A program made the translations under genes and the position numbers. 64,000 nt of DNA from Symsagittifera roscoffensis (taxonomy: Eukaryota > Xenacoelomorpha > Acoela > Convolutidae), in assembly GCF_963678635.1 (NCBI RefSeq), contig NC_087064.1, forward strand, positions 84,313,847 through 84,377,846. Reading direction: 5' to 3'. Positions 29,957 to 42,300 of the stretch are shown piece by piece. The stretch's first letter is position 1; every line of letters starts with the position of its first letter. The notes beneath the pieces are model-generated. The model saw only the letters and a program-made list of their open reading frames with translations. It had not been told where the DNA came from and did no database searches.

Positions 29957-30167
29957 TCAGCCTATACTTAAATAATATTTCTTATGTAAGTATAATTGTA
30001 TATTAGTATCAGAGAAGATTACGTGTATCAGTGCATACAGCTCCCGTGGATGCAGTCGACCTCTGTTCGGATCGTACACTGGAAGCGAGAGTTCCTTTAC
30101 TTCCCTTTCCACAAGGAACTTCTCAATCTCGTCAAGGACAAGACTAGGGTTTCTGGGTCCACGTGCC
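29676..30167. repeat. 490-bp tandem repeat, copy 2
   Basis: Second unit of the tandem pair. This copy is contiguous with the rest of the macro-like segment (30,168-30,540), so copy 1 is the displaced, extra one. Confidence 0.85.
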
Positions 30168-30540
30168 GTTTCTCCGTCGCCCTCGTCACCAAGAAGCATA
30201 AGTACTTTCCCGGTATCTGTGACGCCACCGGAGGCAAAGCTTCTACGCCTCCTTTTCCTGGTCTTTCCTTCCAAAGGAATTCTATGTGTTTATATTTTCT
30301 CTTACAATCCGCTGCTAACGCTGTCCTAAAACGCATGTCCGCTGTGATTGCTATCGCACATGTCCTATTCGTAAGTATAAAATTGCTATCTGTCAATATT
30401 ATGCTACTTGAGTATTATTTTGGCAAGTTGAAATATGACTCCACTACTCTCCCTATGTCCGGTTTCTTAGGCCTATTTCTGCTTCTAGATCACCTGTCTC
30501 TCTTACTATTCTTAATTTTTTTATTAATAATTTTTCAGTG
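29957..30540 (-). pseudogene. Macro-domain-like segment of element B
   Basis: Homologous to 5,040-5,672: A-I-A-I-T-A-D-M, a helix A-L-A-A-D-C-K-R, K-Y-L-C-F-L-V-T, a helix L-T-R-L and a final strand I-Q-L-Y-L. One frame change lies between the two open parts (30,097-30,396 and 29,957-30,274), close to E-I-E-K-F-L-V-E-R. Upstream, the integrase tail and this segment are joined by continuous protein-like sequence (L-R-A-L-E-W-L-N-E-M-T-W), which shows that the macro-like domain is the C-terminal end of Pol rather than a separate gene. Confidence 0.55.
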
Positions 30541-30736
30541 TGGGTGGGTCCCATCGTGACACTGGTCTCCTTTGGGTCCCACGTCATTTCGTTCAGCCAT
30601 TCCAAGGCACGCAGATTCGTCAAGTCTTGTTCATAGGATTGCTGTTGCTCGTCGTCGAATTCTACTTCGCGCCTGGACCGGTCATCGATTCACTCCTCGT
30701 CGCGGTCGTCGACTATGTCGATGTCTTGCGACACGG

Positions 30737-32896
30737 TTATTTCTTCTTCTTTTTCAACAATTCTTCCACTATCTTCTTCAGATCCATTCTGTCTACTACG
30801 AAGTCATCTCCAGAAGGATTGTATTTCTTCGTGAGTCTTGTCCTGTGACTCCGTCGAGTCTGTATCGTAAATGGAAAATCTGGTTCCAAATTCTTGGGGA
30901 CCTCCATCTGTTCGGGATCTTGCCAGTCCTCTTCTGCGCAGGGTAAGGTTTCTTCATCCGCTTCAATCACCTCGTTGGGATCCAGGTCCAGTGGTGGACT
31001 TGATCCTACATTTACGACCTCATTCCCATCATTCTTTCCCCTGGTGCCCTTCTCATTGACCTCACAGGCAGGGTCCATCATCAGATAATCGCCTTCTTCC
31101 ATGTCTGCAGGTATACACCAGTCTTCCGTCGACGGGTTGTGTGGCTTAATGTTTTCGTAGTGAGCGGCTCGGCCGGTACTCAGTCTGTAAAAAGGTCCCT
31201 CCTGGTGCACTTCCGTAATCATGAAGGCTCACCTCCACTTTTTTAGGAGCTTTTTCGTTCCTTTCGGTGGTATAACGTTTTGAAATACCCATACGTAGTC
31301 TCCTACTGAGTAAGCTTTTGCACCAGCCTTTTTTTTTATCGAATCTTTTCCTCTGCCTTGCCTGTGCCTGCTGGGTGTTACGTCTACACAAGTCATTTAG
31401 TTCTTGTTGACGTCTAATCACATCCCTTACGTAGACTTGTTGTGATGTTTTCTTCCCCTCCTACTCTGGGTAAAAGAAATTCAAGGGCAAAGACTTCTCG
31501 TGTCCGGTTAATATCATGTGTGGACTAACTCCAGTGTTGGAGTGTTGCGTGCTGTTGTAAGCTCCAATCACATGTGGAAGATATCTGTCCCAATCGGTCA
31601 TGTACCTGGAACAATATACCCTCAGCATCGACACTAACGTTCGATTTTGTCTTTCCACTAAGCCATTTGTTTGGGATGCTATGTCATGGAGTGAGCTTGA
31701 GCCACCTGTGAACGTCTCTTGAGCACTTTCGTAATTTCTCCCATGAAACCTGTTCCGTTATCCGATTGAAACGTCATCGGACAACCATGTCTCGCTATCC
31801 ACCTATTGATTAGGTGATCGAACGTCTCTTCTGCTGAGTCAGTTATGCAGGGAACGGCCTCTGCATAATTCGTGAAGTGATCTATCATGACCAAGACTTG
31901 ATTGTAACCACTGTCTGTCATACATATCTTTTGGTGATCAATCTGAAATACCTCGTTGAATTCAGATGACTCGATCGACTGCAAGGGAAATCGCAATTAT
32001 TTCCTTGGATCCTTGACCTGTTGGCATGACAGACATGCTTTTACCCACTTCTCGCATGCCTTCTTCATTCCAGGCCACTCAAAGCGTTTCAGGACCCTCT
32101 GGCACACTTTGTCGATTCCCTGATGGCCCGTTTGATCATATGATCTGAATAAAAGTTCTGTCTGATAGAGTTGCGACAACACTATCGCGTTATTTTTGTA
32201 CAGGACCTTGTCTTCTTCTCTTCTCTTACAAGCCACAATTCCTTCCTTATTCAGATATAACCTCCCCTCTTTCTGCATAAAGTACTGTCTCAGAACGCGG
32301 AAACTGTCTTCCTCCAGGTCACCTTTGTCCGGAGCTCCATTTTCGATCCAGCTTTTCAGGTTGCTTGTCATGCGGTAATTTCTCTGCGCTCTTAGTAGGT
32401 CCGAGAGTCTGTATTTCGCCTTCAAGTGCGTCTTCGTGACCCTCATCTGACTATTCATTTCATCTGACTGATACGTGTCATCTTCCATCTTAACGCACCA
32501 AATCTTCGCCAACGGTTGTGTTTCTTGTTCGAACGGTTGAAGATCAGTCCTGACTACCTTTTTTTGTGGCAACAAACTTATCGAACTTTTCGATACCGCT
32601 ATTGTTTCCAGATCATCTGCTGCGTTGTCAAAGACTCTTTCACCTGGTATGAGGTAGTGATCACTGTCAGGGTCTTGATGTACCTCCCAGTCCAGATCCC
32701 TTGCTCGAGTCTCCACTAGTAATGTGTGGATCGATAGCTCTGACAGTTCCGATCCTGAGCTCGAGTTCCTGTCTGAGTAGGTGTAGATTCCTGAATTCCA
32801 TGAATTGTCGTCAATTGAAGAGTCTGCGATGGAGCACGTTGCCTCCTCCGGATCAGTTCTGTGCGTTCTGTTCATCCATCTGAACTCCCCGGACAA
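30737..32896 (-). pseudogene. Integrase and linker of element B, broken
   Basis: 31,997-32,896 carries the linker and zinc region, with the first zinc His replaced by Tyr (S-Y-D-Q-T-G-H); it ends at a stop after K-D-P-R-K. 31,679-31,996 holds the catalytic core with FQSDNG intact. 31,461-31,658 holds the E-R-Q-N-R-T part, 31,146-31,421 is out of frame after an A9 run, and 30,737-31,222 is the GPY/F end and the acidic tail, including K-Y-N-P-S-G-D-D-F-V-V-D-R. It is not functional as it stands. An LSGES-type DNA repeat (CTCCCCGGAC) lies just upstream at 32,886 and 33,018. Confidence 0.88.
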
Positions 32897-33063
32897 AATT
32901 TTTTCCTCCAGGTCCTGTTCCTCATCAGGAACTTTTCCTTCTACATCAGACTCCCGGAAAAATTTTCTTGTCCCGGGTTTTGATCCTGAACCAGCCTGCT
33001 CTCCTCACCGTTCGTCTCCCCGGACGAATAATCTTATTCCAGGTTTCGTTCAACCTCTTCGCC

Positions 33064-33669
33064 CTACTGATCTTGGTCCTCGAAGGTGACGGTTTTCTTT
33101 TGTGTCCCTTTAACCTGTTCTTTCCGTTTGGATGATGTACTTGTCAAGACGTTTTGGGGTATCGAGCACACTAGTTGCTGAACTATTGTCCTACAATCCC
33201 TTTCATTTCCTTTGTGTTGTCGTCTTGACGGCACGATCTTCACCTTCTCGCTGACTCTCAGTGATGCCATGGCTGCTGCCCACTCGGGGTCATCTCTGGT
33301 CACTTCGCTCTCCAACAAGCCGCCCAGCATCTGCATCCTTTGTGGTGTGACCTGCACCGTTTTATCCAATAATGAGAGGCTGTTTATGTTCTTGCGAGAG
33401 AGCTCCTGCGCGAACAGGTTTGAGCGCAGCAACAGATCCAAGGGCACCGGGTCCTTCTTGTATAGACTCTTTATCTCGGCTGCCTTCTCTACAGGTAACT
33501 CAGGATGTCCTGGAATCGGATCTCCAGACTTGTCTAACCATCTTGTCAAGAGAAGCGCTTCATAAGTTTCTTTGTCCGGAAACGAGAACCCTTCCTTGAA
33601 CTCTGCCTGATTGGCTTGCTTCTGTTCTAATCTTTCAGAGAGCTCGGTCTTCTTGCTGAGGTTTATCAC
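33064..33669 (-). CDS. Pol spacer between RNase H and linker, element B
   Basis: 201 open codons in one frame, starting with the RNase H tail (L-S-K-K-T-E) and continuing through W-L-D-K-S-G-D-P-I-P-G-H-P-E-L-P and V-P-L-D-L-L-L-R-S-N-L to a stop after F-E-D-Q-D-Q. It is the cleanest version of this spacer in the window and shows that RNase H and the spacer form one chain. The family is unknown. Confidence 0.6.
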   Translation of the reverse strand: MINLSKKTELSERLEQKQANQAEFKEGFSFPDKETYEALLLTRWLDKSGDPIPGHPELPVEKAAEIKSLYKKDPVPLDLLLRSNLFAQELSRKNINSLSLLDKTVQVTPQRMQMLGGLLESEVTRDDPEWAAAMASLRVSEKVKIVPSRRQHKGNERDCRTIVQQLVCSIPQNVLTSTSSKRKEQVKGTQKKTVTFEDQDQ

Positions 33670-33670
33670 G

Positions 33671-34340
33671 CATGCTGTGCTCGATTATCATGTGGTAGCC
33701 ATCTAATCTTAGTATCCATCTACCAATATAACTCTAATCCATCGAGTACGTCTTCTACCAGGATAACGCTCTGTTGTCCTCGCGTAACTTAAAGGGAGCG
33801 CTCCTCAAGCATGCGCGGTACTTTTCCACGAATGTGACTACTGCAAGCATTTCTGCTTTTGGTGCACCATATTTTATCTCAGTGTCACTTAACACCTTGC
33901 TCCCATATGCAATGGGACGGAGAACTGTTCTTCCATTCCGTTCCTGCTCCTGATGCAGTATTCCTGAGATGGCTACTACTGATGCGTGTGTGTCAAGAAC
34001 ATTCATGCCCTTCCCTGTAGTCATGCCTAGCACTGGCGCTTCGCACAGTTCACGCTTTATGTTCTCGAAGGCAGCTTGTACTTCTTCGTTCCATTCGAAC
34101 ATCTTTCCTTTGTTGCGCATCAGCTTCTGCATGGGATACACTTCGTCTGCATATCCTATTATGAACTCACGGTAATAATTGGCGAATCCTAGGAAACTCA
34201 TGAGTTGTGTGTCCGTTCTGGGAGCCTTCCATGTCAACACAGCCTCTACTGCTTCCGGGTCTGGCCTCACGCCGTGCCTGTCCACCGTTCTTCCTTGATA
34301 CTGGATTGAATCCCTGAGGATATCACAATTCGATGGTTTT
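33671..34340 (-). pseudogene. RT thumb and RNase H of element B
   Basis: The open part 33,755-34,285 has F-L-G-F-A-N-Y-Y-R-E and the RNase H core K-A-E-M-L-A-V. The usual TDAS is T-H-A-S here, so the first catalytic Asp is His. The R-V-D-N motif reads R-E-D-N. Stops near 33,735-33,755 interrupt the C-terminal part. Confidence 0.85.
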
Positions 34341-35431
34341 CATTTGAAGCCTGATCTCCTCATGCAGCCAATACCTCCTCGAGCCGATCAAAGTGTTCTT
34401 CCAGGGTGGGTGTTGCTATGACCACATCATCCACGTAACACATCACAAGGTTCCTGTATTTCTTCGTCACTCTGGTCAAAGCCTGAGCCATCAGTCTTTG
34501 AAAACTGGCCGTTGCGTTGCAAAAGCCGAAGGGCATCCTCTTCCACTGCTAAAACCCTAAATCACATGCGAATCCGGTCTCTTCTCTGTCCTCCTTCCGC
34601 AGAGAGACCTGCCAGAAGGCAGAACCCAAATCCAATGTGGTGAAGAACTTGGCATCACCAAGTTAGAGAGGCTCTCGTCTATTCGCGTTGTCGGGTACGC
34701 ATCTTTTATCGTTACCGCGTTCAAGTAGCGAAAGTCGCAACAGAACCTATGCTGCCCCCCTTCTTTTTTGCCATGACTACCCCGCAAGCACAGGGCAATT
34801 TCGAGGGTTCTATCATGTCGTTTTCGGGCAACATTTCTATTTCCGCTCGGCACGCTTCCGATTTATGTGGCGTTATTCGTCTTGCACCTTCCGTATGGGG
34901 AAGGGCGCCTTCCTCTAGTTCGATTTCGTGTTTGACAAAGTTACAACAACCGATATCCGCCTTATGTTTTGAAAATACATGCGTGTTCCGATTTGAAACC
35001 GCCAGCAATGATTCAAAGTCTCCCTCGAATATTTTCCCTTTTAAGTGTTCTTTTTCTGGCAAAAACGGTTTGTCAGATTCTAGTTCATATGACGAGGGGC
35101 GTTCAGGAAAAGTCGAGCAGCTCGACAAGCCGTCGTCCGTTTCTGATTTCACTGAAAACAGTTTATGAATAGTTTTAAATTCATTAATTCTTTTTAAAAT
35201 TATATCTTTGTTGGCATGATAAGGGCAGTCTTTCACACTATATCTCTTCAAGTTTTGTGTCTCTTCATAGTCGGTCCTCATCGGCAAAGCGTAACCAAGA
35301 TTCTTCCCACGCTGGATTGAAACCGTGGTCTCCAGTGTGTTCAATAACACACTGACACACAGTCCGTTTCGAGTTACCGAGAAGCTCCGGCCTAAAATCA
35401 CTGAAGTTTGACTATTTGGGTTCGGTACCAA
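34341..35431 (-). pseudogene. Protease-RT spacer and reverse transcriptase of element B
   Basis: 34,721-35,431 encodes the spacer and RT N-terminus to C-D-F-R, then shifts frame into 34,557-34,853 (Y-L-N-A-V-T-I-K-D-A-Y). A short deletion near 34,665 removes part of the catalytic D-L-G region context, and the YVDD motif survives near 34,425 in a further frame. Several stops follow. Confidence 0.85.
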
Positions 35432-35451
35432 GCAAACCTGTTTACTATAAC

Positions 35452-36384
35452 TTAATGAAATCTAAAAATTGCTACTACAGCTTGTTCCGGCTGTAGTTTT
35501 ACCTTTCTATCTAAAAAGATTGGTACCTTGTTTTCATCTGTTATTACCCTATTATTTGGTCGCTTAAAATACTTCCGGTCCGGGTTTCTGATCCTTATTA
35601 AGCAGTTTCTCAAGTCAATCATAGCGTCGAAATTCCTGACAAAATCTCTGCCCAAGAAGAACTGGTCGAAGTGGTCCAAATTCTCTACCACCAGAAAGCT
35701 CATCCAAAGACCCCGTCCTCCCATGTGGAGGAACGTTATTGATTTTTTTCCGGCTACGTAAATTGCTCCTCGATTGGCTGCCGCTAGTCGGATATTCGTC
35801 GGAATTAGGTCTTCCATCGTGAAGCCCATTCTTTCCCAAGTTTTTATCGGTATCACGATTACTACCGCTCATGTGTCCAGAAGCCCTGTGACACCGAGTT
35901 TCTTGCCGTTGGTGTCGAGAAGATGTGCAGTCACATCTGCTTCGTATTCAATGTGAACCGTGTCTTGCTCCATTATGGCGTCATGGCCATTTCTTCTGCG
36001 GACCTCAAGTTCTTCCTGTACCAAATAGATCTGCCCCATTTGGTCGCTATCTGTTGTGACGTAGGACCTAGTGTAGATAATTATCCCGTCAACGTTCATA
36101 ATCACTTGATAAGGTCTATAGACTTTCACGTAACGCCCGTGGAGTTTCTTCCTTCGAGGGCCACCTGTCGTCAACAACGCTCGTAGAGTCCTCGACTCAG
36201 TGCGTGGCTCTACCTGTCTCAGATAATCCGCATATGTGTCTAAATGCATCATAGTGAGCTCTGAGGATTCACTTAGGTTCCTGATCACCTGATGCCCCAC
36301 AACTGAAATTATTGACTGTATTCTGCTTCCTTGTGGCACCATTCCGAACGTCTGCCCAGATATCATATTTAGTTTTATGGTCAA
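35452..36384 (-). pseudogene. Protease of element B with a stop in the active site
   Basis: The first part (35,869-36,384) runs to G-L-L-D-T and then stops: the Gly of DTGA is TGA. The second part (35,452-35,856) resumes with I-P-I-K-T-W-E-R-M-G-F and includes L-G-R-D-F. One base change in the catalytic motif therefore kills the enzyme. Confidence 0.9.
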
Positions 36385-36431
36385 ACTACTTTGTGCTTTC
36401 GTTTCTTCGACTTCTGATGCCTCGAAGGCGT

Positions 36432-39330
36432 TCAGCTTCCTGAATTTTTCTGATTCTCTAGTTCGAGCTTCACCTTCTGTTCGATCTCCTTAGTCACCAA
36501 TTCCTGTTGGACTCTATTTAGAGCATCCCTCGCGGCTGCCCTATAGTCGATCTTGAAGTCATCCACTGCAGTCACCGGTTCCGGTTCACGTATTGCTTCA
36601 GTTACCGCATGCATCTTCTTCGTTGCCAGCTCTTATGGTTTTTCCTTTCTGCGTGCCTCCGCTTCACTCAACAGGCGAGCCTTGCTGGCGTTCACACCCA
36701 ATAAAGCTTCCTCATGCCTTGGATACTTAATGTCTGCCACAGCATCCCAGAATTGTGGACAATCCGATTTAAAGTGACCTTCCAAATTACAGAAGAAACA
36801 CCTTGAGTCGAATTTTGCACTTACTCCTCTCATGAAATCTTCATGAACGACCTCTGACGCATCCTGTTCCTCGAGGCTAAAGCCTATTGCTTTCTTGCCC
36901 TGTTTGTAGGTTGGGCATGCCGACACATGATGGTCCGTCGAACTGCAATTTGCACAAGAGCGTCTCTTGTCCATATCGTCCTTTGGTTTGTACCAGTTGT
37001 TTCCTTGGTTTGCTGGTCCATTGTTAAAACTGCCATAATTGTTTTTGTAATATCCAGATCTCGATGGAGGTTTCAGCAAAAGATATTCTTTTGACTTGAG
37101 TCTCAACTCTTCTGGTTTTTGGCGCATTGGTTGAGAGTGGTGTGTAATGTGTCGCTAACATTGTTCGAAGCTCATCATTCTTCACACCATCGATAAGTTT
37201 TGAGGCTACTGCCAAGTTCATTCCTCTGTTCGACTCATCTGGTTGGCTACGCATTCTCAGCATCTCCAAATTATCTAGAAACTTGTCTATCGGCTCATGT
37301 TCACTTTGCCTCCGCTTCTCGTTGCTTGGTGTCCTTACAGCCCTGAGCCAAAACAATTTAACAAGATTTCAAAGATTTTCTCTGCAGTATCAATCTGGTA
37401 TTGCTTTTTGGCCATCGCACAAATTTAGGGCTGTTCCTTCCAGGTTGCTGGTACGAGCACTGCATTCTTGTCTTTCTGACAAGTCCTCTTCTTCACAATG
37501 CAGTTTCATCACTCCTATCCAGGTATCAATACAGCCAACAGATTCGTCTTTTTGGCATCCTGGTTTCTTAGAAAACCTTTCTGGACTTTTCACGACATTC
37601 ATTGGTTCTAGATAACCTCGTAAGGAACGTTTCCGAAGACCTGTTCAGAGGTTCAAAGGCTGTGGCCATTGATGTAGCGTCTCTTGAATGCCCCGTCTGA
37701 GTATCCTTGCCCCTTGCTAAGGGCTCTGGATTTTCCCTCCTGTCCGAATCGCTGGGATTGTTTCTTCCTTGACTCGCATGACTCCTGTTCCTGGAATCAT
37801 ATCTCCCAGTCGCATGTGTATCTTGCGTCGGTCGTTCGTTTGAGGTCTGTCTGTTGCCAGTTTAGCTTCCTCCGATGTTTTGCCCCGTGTTCTATTGTCC
37901 CCTGTGGCATAGCTTGATGAGCTGCCCCTTTCTCTAGTGGATCCATATATCCTTCTCCTATTCTGTTGTTCATTGAAAATCACCCTCGGCTCCCTGCTGG
38001 GTTCTCCCGAGTTCGATTTCCCATTTTTTGACCCACCCCTGCTGCCTAGTAGCCCGTCCAACCTATCCATGGTAGCCTGAAATCTCCTCTCCATCCTTAC
38101 ATCTATCTTCGTGTAAAGAGTCCCAAGAGTCCGCTCTTGTTGAATTCTCAACTTCTCCATGTCATCTCTCAATCGTAACTTTCTTTGCTCAGCTTCCCTC
38201 GTCATTCGCGACAAGTTCTTAGCCAATTGTTCATCCTTTCACTCCTTCAAGCGTTTTCGCTTCTGCTAACTTCTTGTCTGTTGCGGTTGATCTCTTCCCG
38301 CAGGTTTTCTCTCTCGACGTGGACTGCCCTTTCTAGTTCACTCATTCTTAAGGACATCTGTTCATTCTGTTCTCCTATGCTGCCCACTATGTTGGTCAAG
38401 GCTTCTTCAATTGATGCTCCGTTATCCACTAATGGCGTAACAAGTGGCGGTGTCACCCTGTCGACCTCAGATAGCTTGGTGCTGGTCGAGATTCGGGCTT
38501 TGAATCTCTGCCTCGACGTCTTTCCGTGATCCACTTCTGGATCCGCAGGTGCGCCACATAGCCCTGTGTTTCTATTCTTCGAAGTTTGCATTTGCGAACT
38601 CGTCATGTTCACAAAGTCTGCTGACTGGCCTGATCCGTTTGTGGTCTTGCTTATTGTCCTCACTACACCAAATTGGTCCATGGTGCCATTCTCTCTATCG
38701 GTGTATGCGTCATTCTCCTGAGTCGAACTATTGAGGCTGACTTGAGACCCAAAGTCATCTTGCTCGTCATCGTCCTCTTCTTCTTCCTGGGTTTCTGCTT
38801 CATCGCCTGTACTCGTTCTCATGGTAAATGGAGAGAAGTTTCCGAAAGTGTTCTTCACTTTTTCTGAAAAAGATGAGCACGTTGCTGGTTTCTACGTCGC
38901 GCCAAGCATCATGGTGTTGTCTGTGGGTGATGTTGCAGTCGCCACATTTTCAGTAGAGATGTCGGACAGTTCCGACATCTCTTCTCGGTCCAGGTTCCCG
39001 GTGGAAGTGACAAAACTTTAGCCCTGTTCTACCGGAGTAGATTCACTCGCCAATCTTCTGTTTTATCTCCCTTCCGACCCATGTCCCTCCTGGTTCTCAT
39101 CCACGGCAGGGTACGGATGGACCTCTAACTCCAACCTTGCTTTCTGTCCTTCTGAGGACTTTTGACTCCTGTTTTCAACCATTCTGCCTGAAACTTTCTT
39201 CCCTTTGTCGGTCCGGGTTCGTGTGATCCTTTCCACAAAAGGATCGTTGGTTGCTTTTTCTCTGTTTCCCTGGAATGAATTTCCTGGAGCTTTCACTTGG
39301 TTTAGGTACCCTTGACTAAGCTAGACTCAT
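36432..39330 (-). pseudogene. Gag of element B, multiply broken
   Basis: The ATG at 39,330 stops at codon 5. Successive open pieces give the acidic N-terminus (39,063-39,296), the E-E-E-E-D-D-D-E-Q-D-D region and coiled coil (38,247-38,858 and 37,717-38,226), the capsid (37,390-37,602 and 37,024-37,356) and two CCHC knuckles (36,633-37,127: CANCSS and CFFCNL, both complete), then a helical C-terminus (36,432-36,614). The order matches C and, except for the N-terminus, A. Confidence 0.88.
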
Positions 39331-42300
39331 TTTCAGTTTATCACTGCTTACTGCCTATACTATCAATTCGATTGCTAGTGTCCTTTTAGTCTGACTACTG
39401 ATAACAATAACACAACACAAAAATTTCCAAAAGTTTCACTTAAATAGTGACCATGAATCCTTGTATGTTATCACAGTACAGCGTGTATACAATTTATTCA
39501 CAATAATCGATTATTATTTGTAAGATATGAAACTAGCACAGTCTGATTATATCAATTTATTTAAAAGATAGTGCTCTCGCTACCCAATCAAGGACAGATA
39601 TTACTGATTTCAAAACAAAAATGAAGAAAAATAAGAATATTTTTAATGAAAAACTTATGTGTTTTGTACTCTAGTCAGTCGCAATGCAATAGTCGAACTT
39701 TGTTTCTAAGGAAAGAGCTTTCCTTTTCCGGTGCTGCACCAAACAGACAAAACTTGAAGTCAATATTTTTCTCAAATGGGCGTCTTTTGCACCCACCGAG
39801 TCCTGTCTTACCTATCTGCCTTCGGATTGCCCGAGCTAGACCTACTAAAATCCTCAGGGCAATCACTTTTCCCAAAAATGATTTGGATTTCAACCCACAC
39901 AAACCAGTTACAAACTCAATTTAGACTAAGTGTCGCAAAAATCCGGGGTTAGGCCTGTTTTGTTTTGGTCTGGTCTGTTATAAAAGGCAAGTTACCAGTA
40001 CAGTCACTGGTTCCTAGCCTGACTCCTAATAACCTAATACCTTTCACTATTTACTTTTCTTTTGTCTTGTTAAGTTTTGACAAAAATAGAACCCCCCGGA
40101 TTTGCAAAAACAGGGCGCCTCCGGATTGGCAAAATTGGGACCCCTCCGGATTGGCAAAATTGGTACCCCTCCGGATTGGCAAAATTGGGACCCTTCCGGA
40201 TTGGCAAAATTGGGACCCTTCCGTATTGGCAAAAATAAGACCCTCCGGATTGGCAAAAATAGTACCCCTCCGGATTGGCAAAATTAAGACGCCTCCGGAT
40301 TTGGCAAAATTGGGACCCTTCCGAATTGACAACATTGGGACCCTTCCGGTTTGGCAAAATTGGAACCCTTCCGGATTGGGACCCCTCTGGGTTGGTAAAA
40401 ATAGCTTTTCAGAGACTTTTAAAACTGTCACCCGATACCCTTCCGGATACGTTCTCCGATGCTATTATGCTGTTTGAACTAACTAGGAAGGGTGTATTTT
40501 CTTTCCCAAGACCCTTCCGGGTTGAAGCTAAGCCTCTTATTTGACAATTCATCTTAACTGTGAAGACTCGACTATGGTTTTCTGGTTTCCTCAGCCTTAC
40601 TTTTTGTCTAAAACATTGTAAAATTGCCTTATTCAACCAATACTACCCTTTGGTAGGGGTGTAAGGGTTTTCCAAAATTTTTTTATAAAGCGTGAAGGGT
40701 CTACCTTCCTGAATTAGTCAGTTTGCTAAAAACAATCTTATAAAAATTTCACGCTTATTTTTTGATTAATTAATGTTTTTATGAGTAAGCTCACTCAATT
40801 TTTGATCTAGCGGCACCAAGATCAACTGGATTTGTCCAGTAGTTACAAAGTTATTAACCAAAACGTCTTTCTTCTAAAATCAAAAAATTTTCCTTCTCAT
40901 AACTTTTTTCGCAATTTTGTTTTTTTTTCGACCTAAAAATTATTGATCCGATCTCAGAAGACCTATACTCCTCTAGTTCAATGCGAAAAACTCGATCTAA
41001 AACGTTCCAGCTAAAAACAGCTTGCCAAAAACAATGCTAGTTGGACCCTTCCGGGTTGATGAAGCCACTAAATCAAACACGTTAAGTTCGATTTCACTGT
41101 AATCCGGAAGTTTATCGTCAAACGAGTTTTTGAAACCTGTCGATTCACTAGTGAACGTATTCCGAACAAAAGTTTTTACTGTCCTAACTATAAAATGGTA
41201 CCCAATTAGCTCCAACCACTTCCGAACTAAACTTAACCGGTTCTACCTATTATAATAGTACAGTTACGATGTAACTCACTAATTTAACGCTTTCTTCCGT
41301 TTTAAAAAAATATCGTTATCTCAAAAATTGCTATTTGTGGGGGGGATCAAAATATCGCTATTTTGACCTCAAAAACAAGTCTGCTTGGTGTGTTTTTTAC
41401 TGAAAATTGGTATAGGAGTAATAATATAGGCTGTATAAATCGTAATACTAGTAATATTATACCTCTCCGGGTTTGTTCAAAATCCAAATTAAGGTGCTTA
41501 ACTCGGAAATTCGCAGTTCGGTGAAGGGTCACTACAGTGCAGTCACTGTCGAGCCCCCAACAGAGTAATATCTTACGTTTTGTACCAAAACTGATTCAAA
41601 ATTTGTTAACGATACCCAACAGTCGATTGTTGTTGTCCTTGAGCCCCTTCTTGTCGCTCCTTGAACTGCTTGCCGGTTCAGTCTTCTTCTCTAATCCCAA
41701 GACCCATCCAGATTGAGCGCAAACTAGCATTAACGTGCTTAAATACTCAAATAACCCTACAGTACAAGCACCACAAACGGGCCACAAAATTGGTCTTAAC
41801 GATCCTGACTGATATAAATGCCTGTAACAATAATATATCTTACAACAACAAACGGAAGGGTCGGATCACATCTCGTCTGGGGGGATGATTTCTACTGATT
41901 TTATACTTTTTTTTTACTGTTTTTGGTTTTTTTGGTTATTTATATGTTTTTTGTTTTTTTTTCTTAGGTACTGTTTTTTTTTGTTTGGTTTCTTGGATAT
42001 CTTTAAGGGTTTTTGGTCACGTACCACTCAGGAAGTGACGGGACCGCGAAACCCCCCACCCTTCCCGGTTCGTGAATTTTCGGTCTTAACTAGGTTAAAA
42101 AGCTATTCACGGGAATCCGATAGGCTTCCGCGTTCCGAAATACCCTTCGTTCCGGTGGTTAGGGCTTAGGTTTTGGGCATACACTTGGCGCGGAGTGCTT
42201 GTTAACGGTTCTGCCGGTCATGATGTTACAAAAAATAACACCCACGAGCGCAATTAAAAAATCTATGTAACATTCGCCCGGCTCTGTTCATATCGACGGA

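Noticed and set aside
29504-30559. Plus-strand ORFs over the macro-like region of B
   Set aside because: These are antisense to the macro-like segment, which is supported by its homology with A and C on the element strand.
39975-39990. TATAAAAGG as a promoter of element B
   Set aside because: It is on the plus strand, opposite to B, and the matching sites in C and D do not keep the same word.
40085-40400. CRISPR-like periodic repeat
   Set aside because: The units are contiguous with no unique spacers, and the context is a eukaryotic retroelement control region.
39965-40477. Long open frames on both strands through the 26-bp array, giving repetitive proteins
   Set aside because: They arise because the repeat unit lacks stops in several frames; the repeat period is not a multiple of three and the frames are not conserved in C.
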